From positions 62,001 through 126,000 of the forward strand of contig NZ_CP070352.1 of the NCBI RefSeq assembly GCF_016919405.1: a DNA stretch of 64,000 nucleotides, written 5' to 3'. Made by a program: the position numbers and the translations under genes. Position 1 is the stretch's first letter; each line of letters begins with the position of its first letter. The notes under the pieces were generated by a model. It was not told the DNA's origin and did no database searches. It saw only the letters and a program-made list of their open reading frames with translations. Of the stretch, positions 9,365 through 18,045 are shown piece after piece. The DNA comes from Ensifer sp. PDNC004 (GTDB taxonomy: Bacteria; Pseudomonadota; Alphaproteobacteria; Rhizobiales; Rhizobiaceae).

Positions 9365-10261
9365 CTAAAGCCCGGCCTGTCGCATCTCGCTCGCCAGAAA
9401 CTCGGTGAAGACCTTCACCTTGGGCAGCAACAGCCGATTGGTGGGATAGACCACGTAGATGCCGCGCTCGGCGAGCCTATGGCCCGGCAGGAGCTGGCAG
9501 AGCTTGCCCTCAGCGAGCAAGGGCTTGGCGATGAAGGAGGGCAACACGCCAATGCCGATGCCGGCCTGGATCATTTCGCTGAGCATCAGGCTGTTGTCGG
9601 CGACGAAACGCGCGGGCAGGTCGATCATGACCGCGCCGTCGGGCCCTTCCAGCCGCCAGCTGCCGGGTTGGTCGGCCAGGCGATAGGTCAGGCAATGGTG
9701 GCTCTTGAGGTCGCCAACGGTTGCAGGCGTGCCGTTGTCCGCGAGATACGACGGGGCGGCACAGATAACTTGGCCGATGTCGCCGAGCCGCCGGGCGATC
9801 AGCGACGAATCCGTCAGCGTCGCGCGCACCCGGATGGAAACGTCAAAGCCTTCCGAAACGACGTCGAGCACGTGGTCGTCGAGCGTCATATCCACCTTCA
9901 GCTGCGGATGCAGCGCCATGAAGCGCGCAAGCATGGGCGCAAGCACCGTCAGGCCGAAGGACAGCGGCGCATTGAGCCGGAGCCGGCCGTTGATTTCGCC
10001 GGCTTCGCCGGACGTGGTGCGCTCCAGATGGTCGAGCTCGTCCAGGAGCCGGCAGCATTCGGAAAAGTAGGCGCGTCCGTTTTCCGAGAGGCTCATCCGC
10101 CGGGTCGTGCGCACGATGAGCACAGCCCCCAGGCGCTCTTCCAGTTGCCGGACCTGCTTGCTGATCGAGGCGTTCGACTGTCCGAGTTCTTCGGCCGCCT
10201 TGTTGAAGCTCTGAAGCTCTATGACGCGTCGGAACGAACGCATGGCAGCCAACAGGTCCAT
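9365..10261 (-). CDS. LysR-family transcriptional regulator
   Basis: About 298 residues from the ATG at 10261 (GGAG six bases upstream); an in-frame start at 10291 is less likely. The N-terminal winged HTH has the motif FNKAAEELGQSNASISKQVR and RTTRRMSLSENGRAYF; the C-terminal part is a typical effector domain ending LLLPKVKVFTEFLASEM. It belongs to the group of LysR regulators with short C-termini often found beside single-target genes. It lies between a divergent cyclase-family gene and the emrAB genes; either could be its target. A G+C-rich inverted repeat overlaps its 3' end. Confidence 0.9.
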   Translation of the reverse strand: MDLLAAMRSFRRVIELQSFNKAAEELGQSNASISKQVRQLEERLGAVLIVRTTRRMSLSENGRAYFSECCRLLDELDHLERTTSGEAGEINGRLRLNAPLSFGLTVLAPMLARFMALHPQLKVDMTLDDHVLDVVSEGFDVSIRVRATLTDSSLIARRLGDIGQVICAAPSYLADNGTPATVGDLKSHHCLTYRLADQPGSWRLEGPDGAVMIDLPARFVADNSLMLSEMIQAGIGIGVLPSFIAKPLLAEGKLCQLLPGHRLAERGIYVVYPTNRLLLPKVKVFTEFLASEMRQAGL

Positions 10262-10377
10262 TTTTTCTCCAGAGTGAAATATGTTTTCCATCCATCGCTG
10301 ATTATTCGCTCCAGCGCCAGCAATAAGGTGAACCCAGCTTCCTGATGTCGCGGGAAGACCAGAAGAAGGAGTTCATC

Positions 10378-11364
10378 ATGTTCAACACCACAGCCCTGGA
10401 GCGTGTATTGGTCGCGTCTCTCGTCGCCGGCCTCTTTGGCGGCACGGCCTTCGCGCAGGAGGTCGGCAAGAGCCCGTGGGGGCCGAAGGACGAGATCGGT
10501 CGGCTCAACCTGATTACCCCGGAATCCCGCGCTGCCATTCTGTCGCGGATCGAAGGGAGCAAGTCCTACGACCTCGCGGTCGAGTATTTCATCGGCATGC
10601 CCAGCTGGGAGGCAGCTGGCGACCCGCCCTATCAGATGTGGATGACGCACACGCCGAATGGCACCCTGGTCTCCGATCCGATGAAGGTCGGCAAGGAGAT
10701 GAACACGCATGTCAGCTACAGCGGCTCGGCGGTTTCGATGTATGCGCATATGGGCACGCACATCGACGCGCTCAATCACTTCGGCCTGAACGGCAAGATC
10801 TGGAATGGCTATGCCGCCGCCGACCACCTCGGGGACCAGGGCTGGACCGTCACCGGCGCCGAAAAACTGCCGCCGATCGTCGCGCGCGGCGTGATGATCG
10901 ACGTTGCGGCCGCCAAGGGCATGCAGATGCTGCCCGACAACTACCGGATCACCCGCAAGGATCTCGAAGAAGCGCTGAAAAGTCAGGGCGTAACGCTGGC
11001 GGAGGGCGATGTCGCCTTGATCCGCACGGGGCGGATGCAGAACTACGAAAACAAGTCCGCCTATATGAGCAACCCTCCGGGACTCGGCATCGACGCGGCA
11101 AAGTTCCTCGTCGAGGAAGGCGGCGCGATGGTGGTGGGTGCCGACAACTTGAGCTTCGAATCCTTCCCGGCCGAAACCGAAAACAACTACATTCCCGTTC
11201 ACACCTACCTGCTTGCGCAGCAAGGCGCCCCGATCATCGAGCTCATCAATCTCGAACAGCTGTCCAAGGACCGGGTCTACGAGTTCGCCTTTGTCGGCGC
11301 CTCGCTGAAGTTCCGCGGCGCGGATGCAGCCCCGATCCGGCCGGTCGCCTTCCCGTTGCGATAG
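10378..11364 (+). CDS. Exported cyclase-family (kynurenine-formamidase-like) hydrolase
   Basis: 328 residues from the ATG at 10378, which has GAAGGAG eight bases upstream and starts a signal peptide ending GGTAFAQ. The metal-binding motif of the cyclase/formamidase superfamily is present as AHMGTHIDALNHFG, followed by the conserved GVMIDV and ALIRTG segments. The substrate is not evident: relatives hydrolyse N-formylkynurenine, isatin or polyketide-type substrates. Divergent from the LysR-type gene, which may control it. An in-frame start at 10345 would add an unlikely hydrophilic extension. Confidence 0.85.
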   Translation: MFNTTALERVLVASLVAGLFGGTAFAQEVGKSPWGPKDEIGRLNLITPESRAAILSRIEGSKSYDLAVEYFIGMPSWEAAGDPPYQMWMTHTPNGTLVSDPMKVGKEMNTHVSYSGSAVSMYAHMGTHIDALNHFGLNGKIWNGYAAADHLGDQGWTVTGAEKLPPIVARGVMIDVAAAKGMQMLPDNYRITRKDLEEALKSQGVTLAEGDVALIRTGRMQNYENKSAYMSNPPGLGIDAAKFLVEEGGAMVVGADNLSFESFPAETENNYIPVHTYLLAQQGAPIIELINLEQLSKDRVYEFAFVGASLKFRGADAAPIRPVAFPLR

Positions 11365-11396
11365 GCGGATGCCGTCAGATCATAATCGGTTGACTC

Positions 11397-11426
11397 GAGT
11401 GCCGCGGGATTGGTCCCGCGGCACTC
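11397..11426 (+). terminator. Perfect 13-bp hairpin after the cyclase gene
   Basis: A 13-bp perfect stem (11397-11409 with 11414-11426) closes on the tetraloop TTGG, 32 bp after the stop codon. There is no T run, so it may be a Rho-assisted stop or a 3' stabiliser. Confidence 0.6.
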
Positions 11427-11554
11427 GCCGGTCCCGAAACAAGCGCCGCCGAAGTACCTGTCGCACGGCGATGTCGATGCATGATAAATCTTGACATTGC
11501 ACGAAAATGCACGAAATTGCCCGACCGAACGATAGCCTTGTCATGGAGGGCAGG

Positions 11555-12166
11555 ATGAGCATTGCGCACCGGGTTCAAGTGGAAGACGTCACCATTCTCT
11601 CGGATGACTGGTACGTCCTGAAGAAGACCACTTTTTCCTTTCTGCGTGGCGACGGGAGCTGGCAGCGGCAGTCACGCGAGACCTACGATCGCGGCAACGG
11701 CGCGACGATCCTGCTCTACGATCCGGTCCGCCGCACCGTGATCCTGACCCGGCAGTTTCGCTATCCGGCCTTCGTCAACGGCCACGACGATCTGCTCGTC
11801 GAGGCGCCGGCGGGACTGCTCGACAATGCCGAACCGGAAGCGCGCATCCGCGCGGAAACGGAGGAGGAGACGGGCTTTCGCGTGCGCGACGTACGACAGG
11901 TTTTCGACGCCTTCATGAGCCCCGGATCGGTGACTGAGCGCCTGCATTTCTTCGTCGGCGAGTATCAGCCCGGCGACCGCACGTCGCAAGGTGGCGGCAA
12001 TGAAGACGAAGGAGAGGATATCGCCGTCCTCGAACTTGTGATCGACGAAGCACTCGCGATGATCAGTTCCGGCACCATTCGCGACGGCAAGACGATCATG
12101 CTGTTGCAATATGCCGCCTTGAACCTGTTCCCCAGCTCAACACCGATTGGTGCAATGGCAGACTGA
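11555..12166 (+). CDS. nudK: NUDIX hydrolase, NudK-like (GDP-mannose pyrophosphatase family)
   Basis: 203 residues from the ATG at 11555 (GGAGGG just upstream); an in-frame ATG at 11507 lacks a good ribosome site. The NUDIX-box region reads AGLLDNAEPEARIRAETEEETGF, which keeps the length and spacing of the NudK/ADP-ribose pyrophosphatase group, followed by the family segment FDAFMSPGSVTERLHFFVGEY and an acidic EDEGEDIAVLEL. It would hydrolyse a nucleoside-diphosphate sugar. The arginine before the central glutamates is replaced by alanine relative to the strict NUDIX consensus, as is common in this subgroup. Not obviously linked to the denitrification genes. Confidence 0.82.
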   Translation: MSIAHRVQVEDVTILSDDWYVLKKTTFSFLRGDGSWQRQSRETYDRGNGATILLYDPVRRTVILTRQFRYPAFVNGHDDLLVEAPAGLLDNAEPEARIRAETEEETGFRVRDVRQVFDAFMSPGSVTERLHFFVGEYQPGDRTSQGGGNEDEGEDIAVLELVIDEALAMISSGTIRDGKTIMLLQYAALNLFPSSTPIGAMAD

Positions 12167-12204
12167 AGCGAGGGCAATCGCCAGAGCCGGCGATCCGAAC
12201 ACTG

Positions 12205-13155
12205 CTAGGTGACCGACGAGCGTGCTGCAGCTCCAGCGTCTACGGAGATCCAGGCCGCTCCCGTGTGACCGTGGTGGAAACCATTCGAAAACGGTCTGTT
12301 CGGATAGACGTCGGCAAGATCCGCCTGTGCTTCACATGCTGAGCGCCGCCCGGAGATGGCATCGGCGAAGATGTGTGCCACGGCTGCCATGTCGCAGTCC
12401 TGCGGCGACAGCCGAATGCGGGAAACGCCAGCGGCCAAGAACTCCGGCAGTTCCTGCAACAGCGCCTGGCAGGTATGCGACATGGTCTGTACGCCGTTCA
12501 GCGCCAGGAAGGGCTGGCTGTCGAGGGTCTCGACGGTCAGGCCATCCGGGTCTTCGCCGCAGATGAACTGGCAATTGTCCTTGATTAGCCCCTTGGAGCG
12601 GGCATGGGCGCAGCGCGCCGAGATCGCCAGCGGCACGCGACCGAAGGCGAAGACCTCGAAATCCACTCCGGGGTTTTCGCCAATGATCCCGTGCACCGAC
12701 GTCATCGGCAGTTCCGGCGGCAGACAGATGCTCGTCGCGCCCCTCGAAGCCAGGAGCCGGGCGGTCGCGCCGTTATAGACGTTGACCAGCGGCCCGATCG
12801 AATGCGGCCTGCCGGCAAGCAGATGCAGCGCGGATAGGTCATTGACCTCGATCGGATGGGTGCTGTCACGCACCAGCCCGCGCATCAACTGGCTTTCGCG
12901 TTCGAGCGTCACCAGCGCGAGCGAGGTGAGGCTCACCTGCTTGCCGGCAACTTCCAGCCGTTCGATGACCTCGCCGACAAAGGGCTCGATGAAATGCAGC
13001 CGCTTCGAGCAGACGGCCTCGCCGATCGTCACATGGGCGATCGGCGCTTCGTCGGCGATGCGGAAGTAGAAGTCGCGCCATTTGGGGCCGTCCCAGAGAT
13101 AGTAGACCGGGCCGAGGCTCAAGACGGGTTTGGATGCACTCGTCGATTTTGTCAT
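12205..13155 (-). CDS. ubiV: Ubiquinone biosynthesis protein UbiV (U32 peptidase-like, 4Fe-4S)
   Basis: 316 residues from the ATG at 13155, with GGAG upstream inside the end of ubiU; a GTG at 13170 is the alternative. It is a U32-family protein with cysteines spaced as in UbiV: one near the N terminus (EAVCSKRLHF) and the set C-x12-C-x3-C in RCAHARSKGLIKDNCQFICGED, which in E. coli UbiV bind a 4Fe-4S cluster. UbiU and UbiV together perform O2-independent hydroxylation steps of ubiquinone synthesis with prephenate as oxygen donor. Last gene of a ubiTUV operon. Strong assignment. Confidence 0.93.
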   Translation of the reverse strand: MTKSTSASKPVLSLGPVYYLWDGPKWRDFYFRIADEAPIAHVTIGEAVCSKRLHFIEPFVGEVIERLEVAGKQVSLTSLALVTLERESQLMRGLVRDSTHPIEVNDLSALHLLAGRPHSIGPLVNVYNGATARLLASRGATSICLPPELPMTSVHGIIGENPGVDFEVFAFGRVPLAISARCAHARSKGLIKDNCQFICGEDPDGLTVETLDSQPFLALNGVQTMSHTCQALLQELPEFLAAGVSRIRLSPQDCDMAAVAHIFADAISGRRSACEAQADLADVYPNRPFSNGFHHGHTGAAWISVDAGAAARSSVT

Positions 13156-13160
13156 GGCCG

Positions 13161-14138
13161 CTATCTCCACCGCTTTTCATAGGCGCCCGTCGTTGTCTTC
13201 TGGCCTTCGCTGAGCGCCTTCAGCCGCGACACCAAGGCAGGTCGCTCGTCGGGGCCGGCGGTCAGTGCCCGCCGCATGACCGAGACCACCTCGGCGACAT
13301 AGGCCTTGCCGCGCTGCCGACCCTCGATCTTCAGCGCGCTGACGCCGGCGCTACGCAGCGCATCGATATGGTCCATGACGTCGAGCGAAACCGGATCTTC
13401 GAAGGCATAGCCGCGCTCCTCGGCGATGTCGAAACGGCCCTTGCAGAGCGTCGGATAGCCGGCCGCTTCGCCCGCCGGGAAGCGGTTGATGGTGTAATCG
13501 CCGAGTTCGGACACCAGCTCGCGTCCGTCCTGGCGATAGCGCACATGGCTCGCGGGCGAACAGACACCGTTCATGTTGGACGACTTGCCGGTGGCGTAGG
13601 AAGAGAGCGAACAGCGCCCCTCGGCCATGACGCAGAGGCCGCCGAAGGCAAAGACCTCGATCTCGCAATCGATCTGCTTGGCAAGGCGGGCAATGTCGGC
13701 GATCGTCAGCGTGCGTGGCAGCACAACGCGTTTCGCGGCGAAGGCCTCGACGAGGAAGCGCACGGCATCGGCATTCGAGGCCGAGGCCTGGACGGAAACA
13801 TGCAGCCGCTGCTGCGGATGGCGTTCGACCGCGTAGGCCATCAGGCCGAAATCGGCGAGGATGACGGCATCGGCGCCAAGTGCTGCGGCGTCATCCACCG
13901 CCTGATGCCAGAGTGTCTCCTGGCCGGCTCGCATGAACGTGTTGATCGCGACGAAGGTCATCACCCTGCGCTGTTTGGCATAGGCGATGGCCGTCCTAAG
14001 TTCGTCGCGTGAGAAGTTCAGGCCCGGGAAATTGCGGGCATTCGTCTCGTCGCGAAAGCCGCAATAGACCGCGTCGGCGCCGGCATCGACGGCTTCGCGG
14101 AAGGCGGCGGGCGTGCCGGCGGGGCAGATCAGTTCCAT
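13161..14138 (-). CDS. ubiU: Ubiquinone biosynthesis protein UbiU (U32 peptidase-like, 4Fe-4S)
   Basis: 325 residues starting MELICPAGTPAAFREAVDAGADAVYCGF, typical of U32 proteins. The cluster cysteines follow the UbiU pattern C-x6-C-x16-C (from GGLCVMAEGRC to GVCSPA) plus the later one in YPTLCKGRFD. It forms a complex with UbiV for anaerobic ring hydroxylation in ubiquinone synthesis. A strong GGAGG site precedes the start, which overlaps the 3' end of ubiT by 10 bp; ubiV follows after 5 bp. The tight coupling supports a stoichiometric complex. Confidence 0.94.
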   Translation of the reverse strand: MELICPAGTPAAFREAVDAGADAVYCGFRDETNARNFPGLNFSRDELRTAIAYAKQRRVMTFVAINTFMRAGQETLWHQAVDDAAALGADAVILADFGLMAYAVERHPQQRLHVSVQASASNADAVRFLVEAFAAKRVVLPRTLTIADIARLAKQIDCEIEVFAFGGLCVMAEGRCSLSSYATGKSSNMNGVCSPASHVRYRQDGRELVSELGDYTINRFPAGEAAGYPTLCKGRFDIAEERGYAFEDPVSLDVMDHIDALRSAGVSALKIEGRQRGKAYVAEVVSVMRRALTAGPDERPALVSRLKALSEGQKTTTGAYEKRWR

Positions 14139-14647
14139 TGAGGAGCCTCCTCCTTGAGAACGCGGCCAAGCGCCCGCGCGCGGATCTGTTCTGCCGCACG
14201 GCGCACGAGCGGCGCCAGCGGCCCGGCCATGTCGGCGAGATCGCTTGGAAGGTCGATCTCGCAGTCGTCGAGGGCGTTGCGCAGCGCCAGCATCGCCTCC
14301 ATGTCGCCGCTGACGGCAAGATCGCGCGAGAAGAAGACGGCGTCGCCGTCGATGCGCCCCTCGAGCAGCGTCAGAAGCAGCGCGAGTTCGCCTTCCATAC
14401 AGGCATCGGAAACCGGCGCGCGCTCCTTGCGATGCACGGTGATGCGCGGCACGGCCGGTTCGACAAGGAAGCCGATCGGCAGGTCCGACGGCAGGAAGGC
14501 GTAGCGCTTGGCTGCATGATCCGCGAGACGGTCGAAGAGGCCCGGATGGCTCGCGATCACGCGGGCAAAGACGCGCTGCACCACGCTTTCGATGGCGATG
14601 ATGGCAACGAAGCTAAGGGGGGCTGTGATCGCGAGCGGAAGTGTCAT
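14129..14647 (-). CDS. ubiT: Ubiquinone biosynthesis accessory factor UbiT (SCP2 domain)
   Basis: 172 residues with a hydrophobic N terminus and an SCP2-type sterol-carrier domain, seen as ITVHRKERAPVSDACMEGELALLLTLLEGRIDGDAVFFSRDLAVSGDMEAMLALRNALDD (quoted here only as a landmark: key parts are GRIDGD and FFSRDLAVSGD). UbiT replaces the lipid-binding factor UbiJ under anaerobiosis. First gene of the ubiTUV operon, with a Crp/Fnr-type palindrome 68 bp upstream at a spacing suited to activation. Confidence 0.9.
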   Translation of the reverse strand: MTLPLAITAPLSFVAIIAIESVVQRVFARVIASHPGLFDRLADHAAKRYAFLPSDLPIGFLVEPAVPRITVHRKERAPVSDACMEGELALLLTLLEGRIDGDAVFFSRDLAVSGDMEAMLALRNALDDCEIDLPSDLADMAGPLAPLVRRAAEQIRARALGRVLKEEAPQWN

Positions 14648-14714
14648 TTGCTACCTGTGGAGCGTCGGAATCGAACGATGCGGCGCATGCTAGTCGCCTG
14701 CTGCCGGTCGTTGT

Positions 14715-14728
14715 TTGCGCCACGTCAA
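14715..14728 (-). promoter_or_regulatory. Crp/Fnr-type box between ubiT and ubiD-like gene
   Basis: TTGCGCCACGTCAA fits the TTG-N8-CAA half-site symmetry of Fnr/NnrR sites, and the outer flanks extend it to TTT...AAA. Its centre lies about 74 bp before the ubiT start, leaving room for a start site 41 bp downstream and a short leader, the class II activator geometry. For the plus-strand ubiD-like gene the same geometry would put the transcript start at its ATG, so ubiTUV is the likelier target. Confidence 0.65.
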
Positions 14729-14762
14729 AGACAAGCGCCATTCGCCGCCACAAACAGGCGAA

Positions 14763-16274
14763 ATGAACAGGACCTTTCGCCCGTCCAAGGGCTTTGCAAC
14801 GCTTCAGGATTTTGTCGAAACGCTTGAGCGCGAAGGCGATCTGAAACGGATTTCGCGGCCGGTTTCGCTGGTGCACGAGGTGACCGAAATCCACCGCCGC
14901 GCGCTTGCCGCCGACGGGCCGGCGCTTCTCTTCGAGCGGCCGGTCGATGCGACGGGCGCCGCACAGCCGATCCGGCTTCTGACCAATCTCTTCGGGTCGG
15001 AGCGCCGGATCGAGCGTGGTTTCGGCCTGATGCCGGGTGGGCTCGATGGCCTTGCCTCAGATCTTGCAGAACTGCGCGATCCGCGAGCGCCGCAGTCGCT
15101 GCGTGACGCCTGGGATCGCCTCCCGCTGCTCCGATCGGCGATGTATATGCGGCCGCGAAAGGTAACGCGTGCACTCTGTCAGGAGGTCGTCTGGCGCGAT
15201 CACGAAATCGACCTCGCGCGCCTGCCGGTTCAATGGTGCTGGCCGGGTGAGCCGGCGCCGTTGATTACCTGGCCGCTGGTGATCACGCGCGCGCCGGATG
15301 ATCCCCTCGATGTCAATGTCGGGATCTATCGCATGCAGGTGCTGGGGCCCGATCGTGCCATCGTGCGCTGGCTCGCCCACCGCGGCGGCGCCCGTCACCA
15401 TCGCCTGTGGCAACGCCTGGGGCAGGACATGCCGATCGCGGTCGTCGTCGGAGCCGACCCGGCGACGATTCTTTCTGCGGTCATGCCGCTGCCCGATGGC
15501 TTGAGCGAATTGAATTTCGCAGGGCTGCTTCGGCGCGGCAGGACGCAACTCGTCAACGCGAAGACCGTGCCGCTTTCGGTGCCGGCCAATGCGGAGATCG
15601 TGCTGGAGGGCACGGTCTCAGCGAGCGAGACCGCGGAGGAGGGCCCCTATGGCGACCATACCGGCTATTACAATTCGGTGGAGCCGTTCCCCGTCATGCG
15701 TCTGTCGGCGATCACCATGCGTCGGAATCCGCTCTATCTTTCCACCTACACCGGCCGACCGCCGGACGAGCCTTCGCGGCTTGGAGAGGCGATGAACAGG
15801 CTGTTTGTGCCACTGGTTCGCAAGCAGTTTCCGGAGATATCCGATCTCTTTCTGCCGCCTGAAGCCTGCTCCTACAGAGCCATGGTCGTTTCGATCGACA
15901 AGCGCTATCCCGGGCAGGCCAAGCGCGTGATGATGGGGCTTTGGTCTGTCCTGCCGCAGTTCAGCTACACCAAGCTGATCATCGCCGTCGATCCGGATAT
16001 CGACGTGCGCAACTGGTCCGACGTGATGTGGGCGCTTGCGACCCGCTTTGATGCCAGCCGCGACATGACCGTGATCGAGGGCACGCCGATCGACTATCTC
16101 GACTTCGCGTCGCCGCGATCCGGCCTCGGCGGCAAGCTCGGGCTCGACGCCACCAACAAAATTGGCACCGAGACCGACCGCGAATGGGGGCGTGTTCTGG
16201 CGATGTCACCCGAGGTCATTGGCCAGGTCGATGCGATGTGGGCCGGTCTCGGACTTGGAGGGCTGACCCGATGA
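14763..16274 (+). CDS. ubiD: UbiD-family prenylated-FMN-dependent decarboxylase
   Basis: 503 residues from the ATG at 14763; an in-frame TTG at 14715 lies within the regulatory palindrome and is rejected. UbiD landmarks are present: the N-terminal DFVETLEREGDLKRISRPV, central GTVSASETAEEGPYGDHTGYYN with the catalytic Glu region, and the C-terminal IDYLDFASPRSGLGGKLGLDAT. It would remove the carboxylate from a polyprenyl-hydroxybenzoate (or another aromatic acid) using prFMN. It overlaps the ubiX-like gene by four bases (ATGA). Next to ubiTUV its substrate is probably the ubiquinone precursor, although UbiD-family specificity cannot be read directly. Confidence 0.9.
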   Translation: MNRTFRPSKGFATLQDFVETLEREGDLKRISRPVSLVHEVTEIHRRALAADGPALLFERPVDATGAAQPIRLLTNLFGSERRIERGFGLMPGGLDGLASDLAELRDPRAPQSLRDAWDRLPLLRSAMYMRPRKVTRALCQEVVWRDHEIDLARLPVQWCWPGEPAPLITWPLVITRAPDDPLDVNVGIYRMQVLGPDRAIVRWLAHRGGARHHRLWQRLGQDMPIAVVVGADPATILSAVMPLPDGLSELNFAGLLRRGRTQLVNAKTVPLSVPANAEIVLEGTVSASETAEEGPYGDHTGYYNSVEPFPVMRLSAITMRRNPLYLSTYTGRPPDEPSRLGEAMNRLFVPLVRKQFPEISDLFLPPEACSYRAMVVSIDKRYPGQAKRVMMGLWSVLPQFSYTKLIIAVDPDIDVRNWSDVMWALATRFDASRDMTVIEGTPIDYLDFASPRSGLGGKLGLDATNKIGTETDREWGRVLAMSPEVIGQVDAMWAGLGLGGLTR

Positions 16275-16861
16275 ACCGGTTGAAGATCGTCCTCGGCGTC
16301 ACCGGCGCTTCGGGCGCGACGATTGCCGTTCGCATCGCCGAGCGGCTCAGCGAAATCGAAGGCGTCGAGCTGCATCTGGTCCTGTCGCCGGCGGCGCATC
16401 GCACGCTCGCACACGAGGTCGGCGCAGACGCTCTTCCATCCCTGCTGCGTCTGGCCGCGCGGACCTATGACCACGGCAATATCGGCGCGACGATTGCGAG
16501 CGGGTCGTTTTCGACGGCCGGCATGATCGTCGCGCCGTGCTCCATGCGCACACTTGCGGCGATCTCTGCCGGCATGGCCGATAACCTCGTGGTACGGGCA
16601 GCCGACGTGCATCTGAAGGAGCGGCGCAGGCTGGTGCTGATGGCACGCGAGACACCGCTGCATCTCGGTCACCTGCGCAATATGTGCGCCGTCACGGAAA
16701 TGGGGGCGATCATCATGCCGCCGGTGCCGGCCTTCTATCATCGGCCTGAGAGCGTCGCGGCCATCGTCGACCATCTGGCGGCCCGAGCGATCGACCTGCT
16801 GGCACTGCCGATCACCCCGCAGGCTATGGCCTGGCAGGGTGAGGACCAAAAATCATCGTGA
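16271..16861 (+). CDS. ubiX: Flavin prenyltransferase UbiX
   Basis: 196 residues beginning MNRLKIVLGVTGASGATIAVRIAERL with the FMN-binding GVTGASG loop; further family marks are SFSTAGMIVAPCSMRTLAAISAGMADNLVVRAADVHLKERR (landmarks APCSM and DNLVVRAADV) and IIMPPVPAFYHRP. UbiX makes the prenylated FMN cofactor for the partner UbiD. The start at 16271 overlaps the ubiD stop as ATGA, showing coupling. It ends one base before the convergent nnrU stop. Confidence 0.94.
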   Translation: MNRLKIVLGVTGASGATIAVRIAERLSEIEGVELHLVLSPAAHRTLAHEVGADALPSLLRLAARTYDHGNIGATIASGSFSTAGMIVAPCSMRTLAAISAGMADNLVVRAADVHLKERRRLVLMARETPLHLGHLRNMCAVTEMGAIIMPPVPAFYHRPESVAAIVDHLAARAIDLLALPITPQAMAWQGEDQKSS

Positions 16862-16862
16862 T

Positions 16863-17552
16863 CTAGGAGAGGGTGGCCTGAAGCAGCGGATCGGCGCTGA
16901 ACAGGACCTCGTGACCGCCAAGCAGCAGCCACACGGCAATCGCGACGGTGGCAAAGGCGGCGATGATCATCACAGGATCGGCCCGCAAACGGCTTTCTCC
17001 CCGGATGATCGCTGCAAAGGGCCACACTGACGTGCCCTTCGAGGCGGCTTGCCAGCTCTCGCCCAAACGTCGGCGGGCACGCTTTTCAAGCATGAAGAAA
17101 CCACCGACGGAAAACAACGCGAAACCGCCGAAAAGCACCAATGCGCGCAGGTCGCCGTTGGGCACGATGTGACCGGCGGCCCAGAGCAGGAAGCCCCAAA
17201 GCACCGGGTGGCGGGTGATAGCAACGATGGCGCCCGGCCGTTCGTTTCCCTGATAGATGGAGATCGACAGTGCATTCTCGCTGAAGAGGCCGGCCAGCAC
17301 GAGAAAGATACCAAGCGGCGCCAGGACGAAGGTCACCCAGGCCTGCCAGGCCGCCGGCTCCCAGAGCGGGATGAAATCGAGCTGAAGGGCCGCGTGAAAG
17401 ACGAAGACGAGAGCAAGCACCGACAGAAGCGAATAGACCGCGAAATAGGTCGAGCGACCGAGCCGGTCGATCAGGCCCTGGCGTAACGCCGGCCAGGCCG
17501 GCACCAGATGGAGAAGCAGGAAGACGGCGAAGGCGAGGAGAAAATAGGTCAT
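16863..17552 (-). CDS. nnrU: NnrU family membrane protein
   Basis: 229 residues from the ATG at 17552 (an ATG at 17570 overlapping the upstream stop is also possible). The protein has about six transmembrane helices, starting MTYFLLAFAVFLLLHLVPAWPALRQGL, with the NnrU/methyltransferase-like-fold features ALSISIYQ, ITRHPVLWGFLLWAAGHIVPNGDLRALVLFGGFALFSVGGFFM (landmarks RHPVLWG and NGDLRALVLFG). NnrU is found beside nor/nir genes in alphaproteobacteria and is needed for normal NO metabolism; its biochemical role is not established. It is downstream of the hemerythrin-like gene and probably cotranscribed. Confidence 0.9.
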   Translation of the reverse strand: MTYFLLAFAVFLLLHLVPAWPALRQGLIDRLGRSTYFAVYSLLSVLALVFVFHAALQLDFIPLWEPAAWQAWVTFVLAPLGIFLVLAGLFSENALSISIYQGNERPGAIVAITRHPVLWGFLLWAAGHIVPNGDLRALVLFGGFALFSVGGFFMLEKRARRRLGESWQAASKGTSVWPFAAIIRGESRLRADPVMIIAAFATVAIAVWLLLGGHEVLFSADPLLQATLS

Positions 17553-17562
17553 ATCGGTTGTC

Positions 17563-18036
17563 TCACGCATGGCGCCAGAGAAGCAGGCGTTCCGTTGCGA
17601 TATGGCGGCGAACAGTTTCGAAGAAGCCCCGTAGCATGTAGCCGATCGCATCCCAGCTGAGCGATGGCCTGTTGTCGAGAACCGCCTTCAGCACACGTAC
17701 CAGCTCGACGGCTGCCCGATCGTCCTGGTCATGCTCGGCGCGCAGCCGTGCGATCAAGGCGTAACGACCGTCGTCTGACCGCTGAATTTCGACTGCTGGA
17801 AACAGGATCATTTCCTCCAGCGCGTGGACGCGCCTGAGCTTTTCCGGCAGCTCCGTCAGGATCACGCGGCAGCTCGTCAGGTCGATGCGGCGCGGGATGG
17901 AATCGGCCAGCGTCTCGAGGCGATCACACAGGGACAAAAGTTCGCGATAAGCCTGCCCCAGCTCGTGATGTTCTGAAAATTGCTGCTGGATCGATCTGCT
18001 CCGTTGAGTGTTGGTTCGAACTACACCCGACGGCAA
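17563..18036 (-). CDS. Hemerythrin HHE-domain protein
   Basis: 157 residues. A four-helix hemerythrin-like domain is indicated by the metal-ligand pattern HHELGQ near residue 23, VHALEEMILFP, AEHDQDDRAAVE and RRHIATERLLLW. Such proteins bind a non-heme diiron centre and in denitrifiers are tied to NO sensing, NO tolerance or iron-sulfur repair. There is no in-frame ATG or GTG near the N terminus; the only reasonable start is TTG at 18036 with AGAGGA just before it. It precedes nnrU directly, the two reading frames being 10 bp apart or overlapping depending on the nnrU start. Confidence 0.75.
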   Translation of the reverse strand: MPSGVVRTNTQRSRSIQQQFSEHHELGQAYRELLSLCDRLETLADSIPRRIDLTSCRVILTELPEKLRRVHALEEMILFPAVEIQRSDDGRYALIARLRAEHDQDDRAAVELVRVLKAVLDNRPSLSWDAIGYMLRGFFETVRRHIATERLLLWRHA

Positions 18037-18045
18037 TGATCCTCT

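Noticed and set aside
10219..11223. Long minus-strand frame over the cyclase gene and LysR start
   Set aside because: Shadow of the exported cyclase; no ribosome site or family motif.
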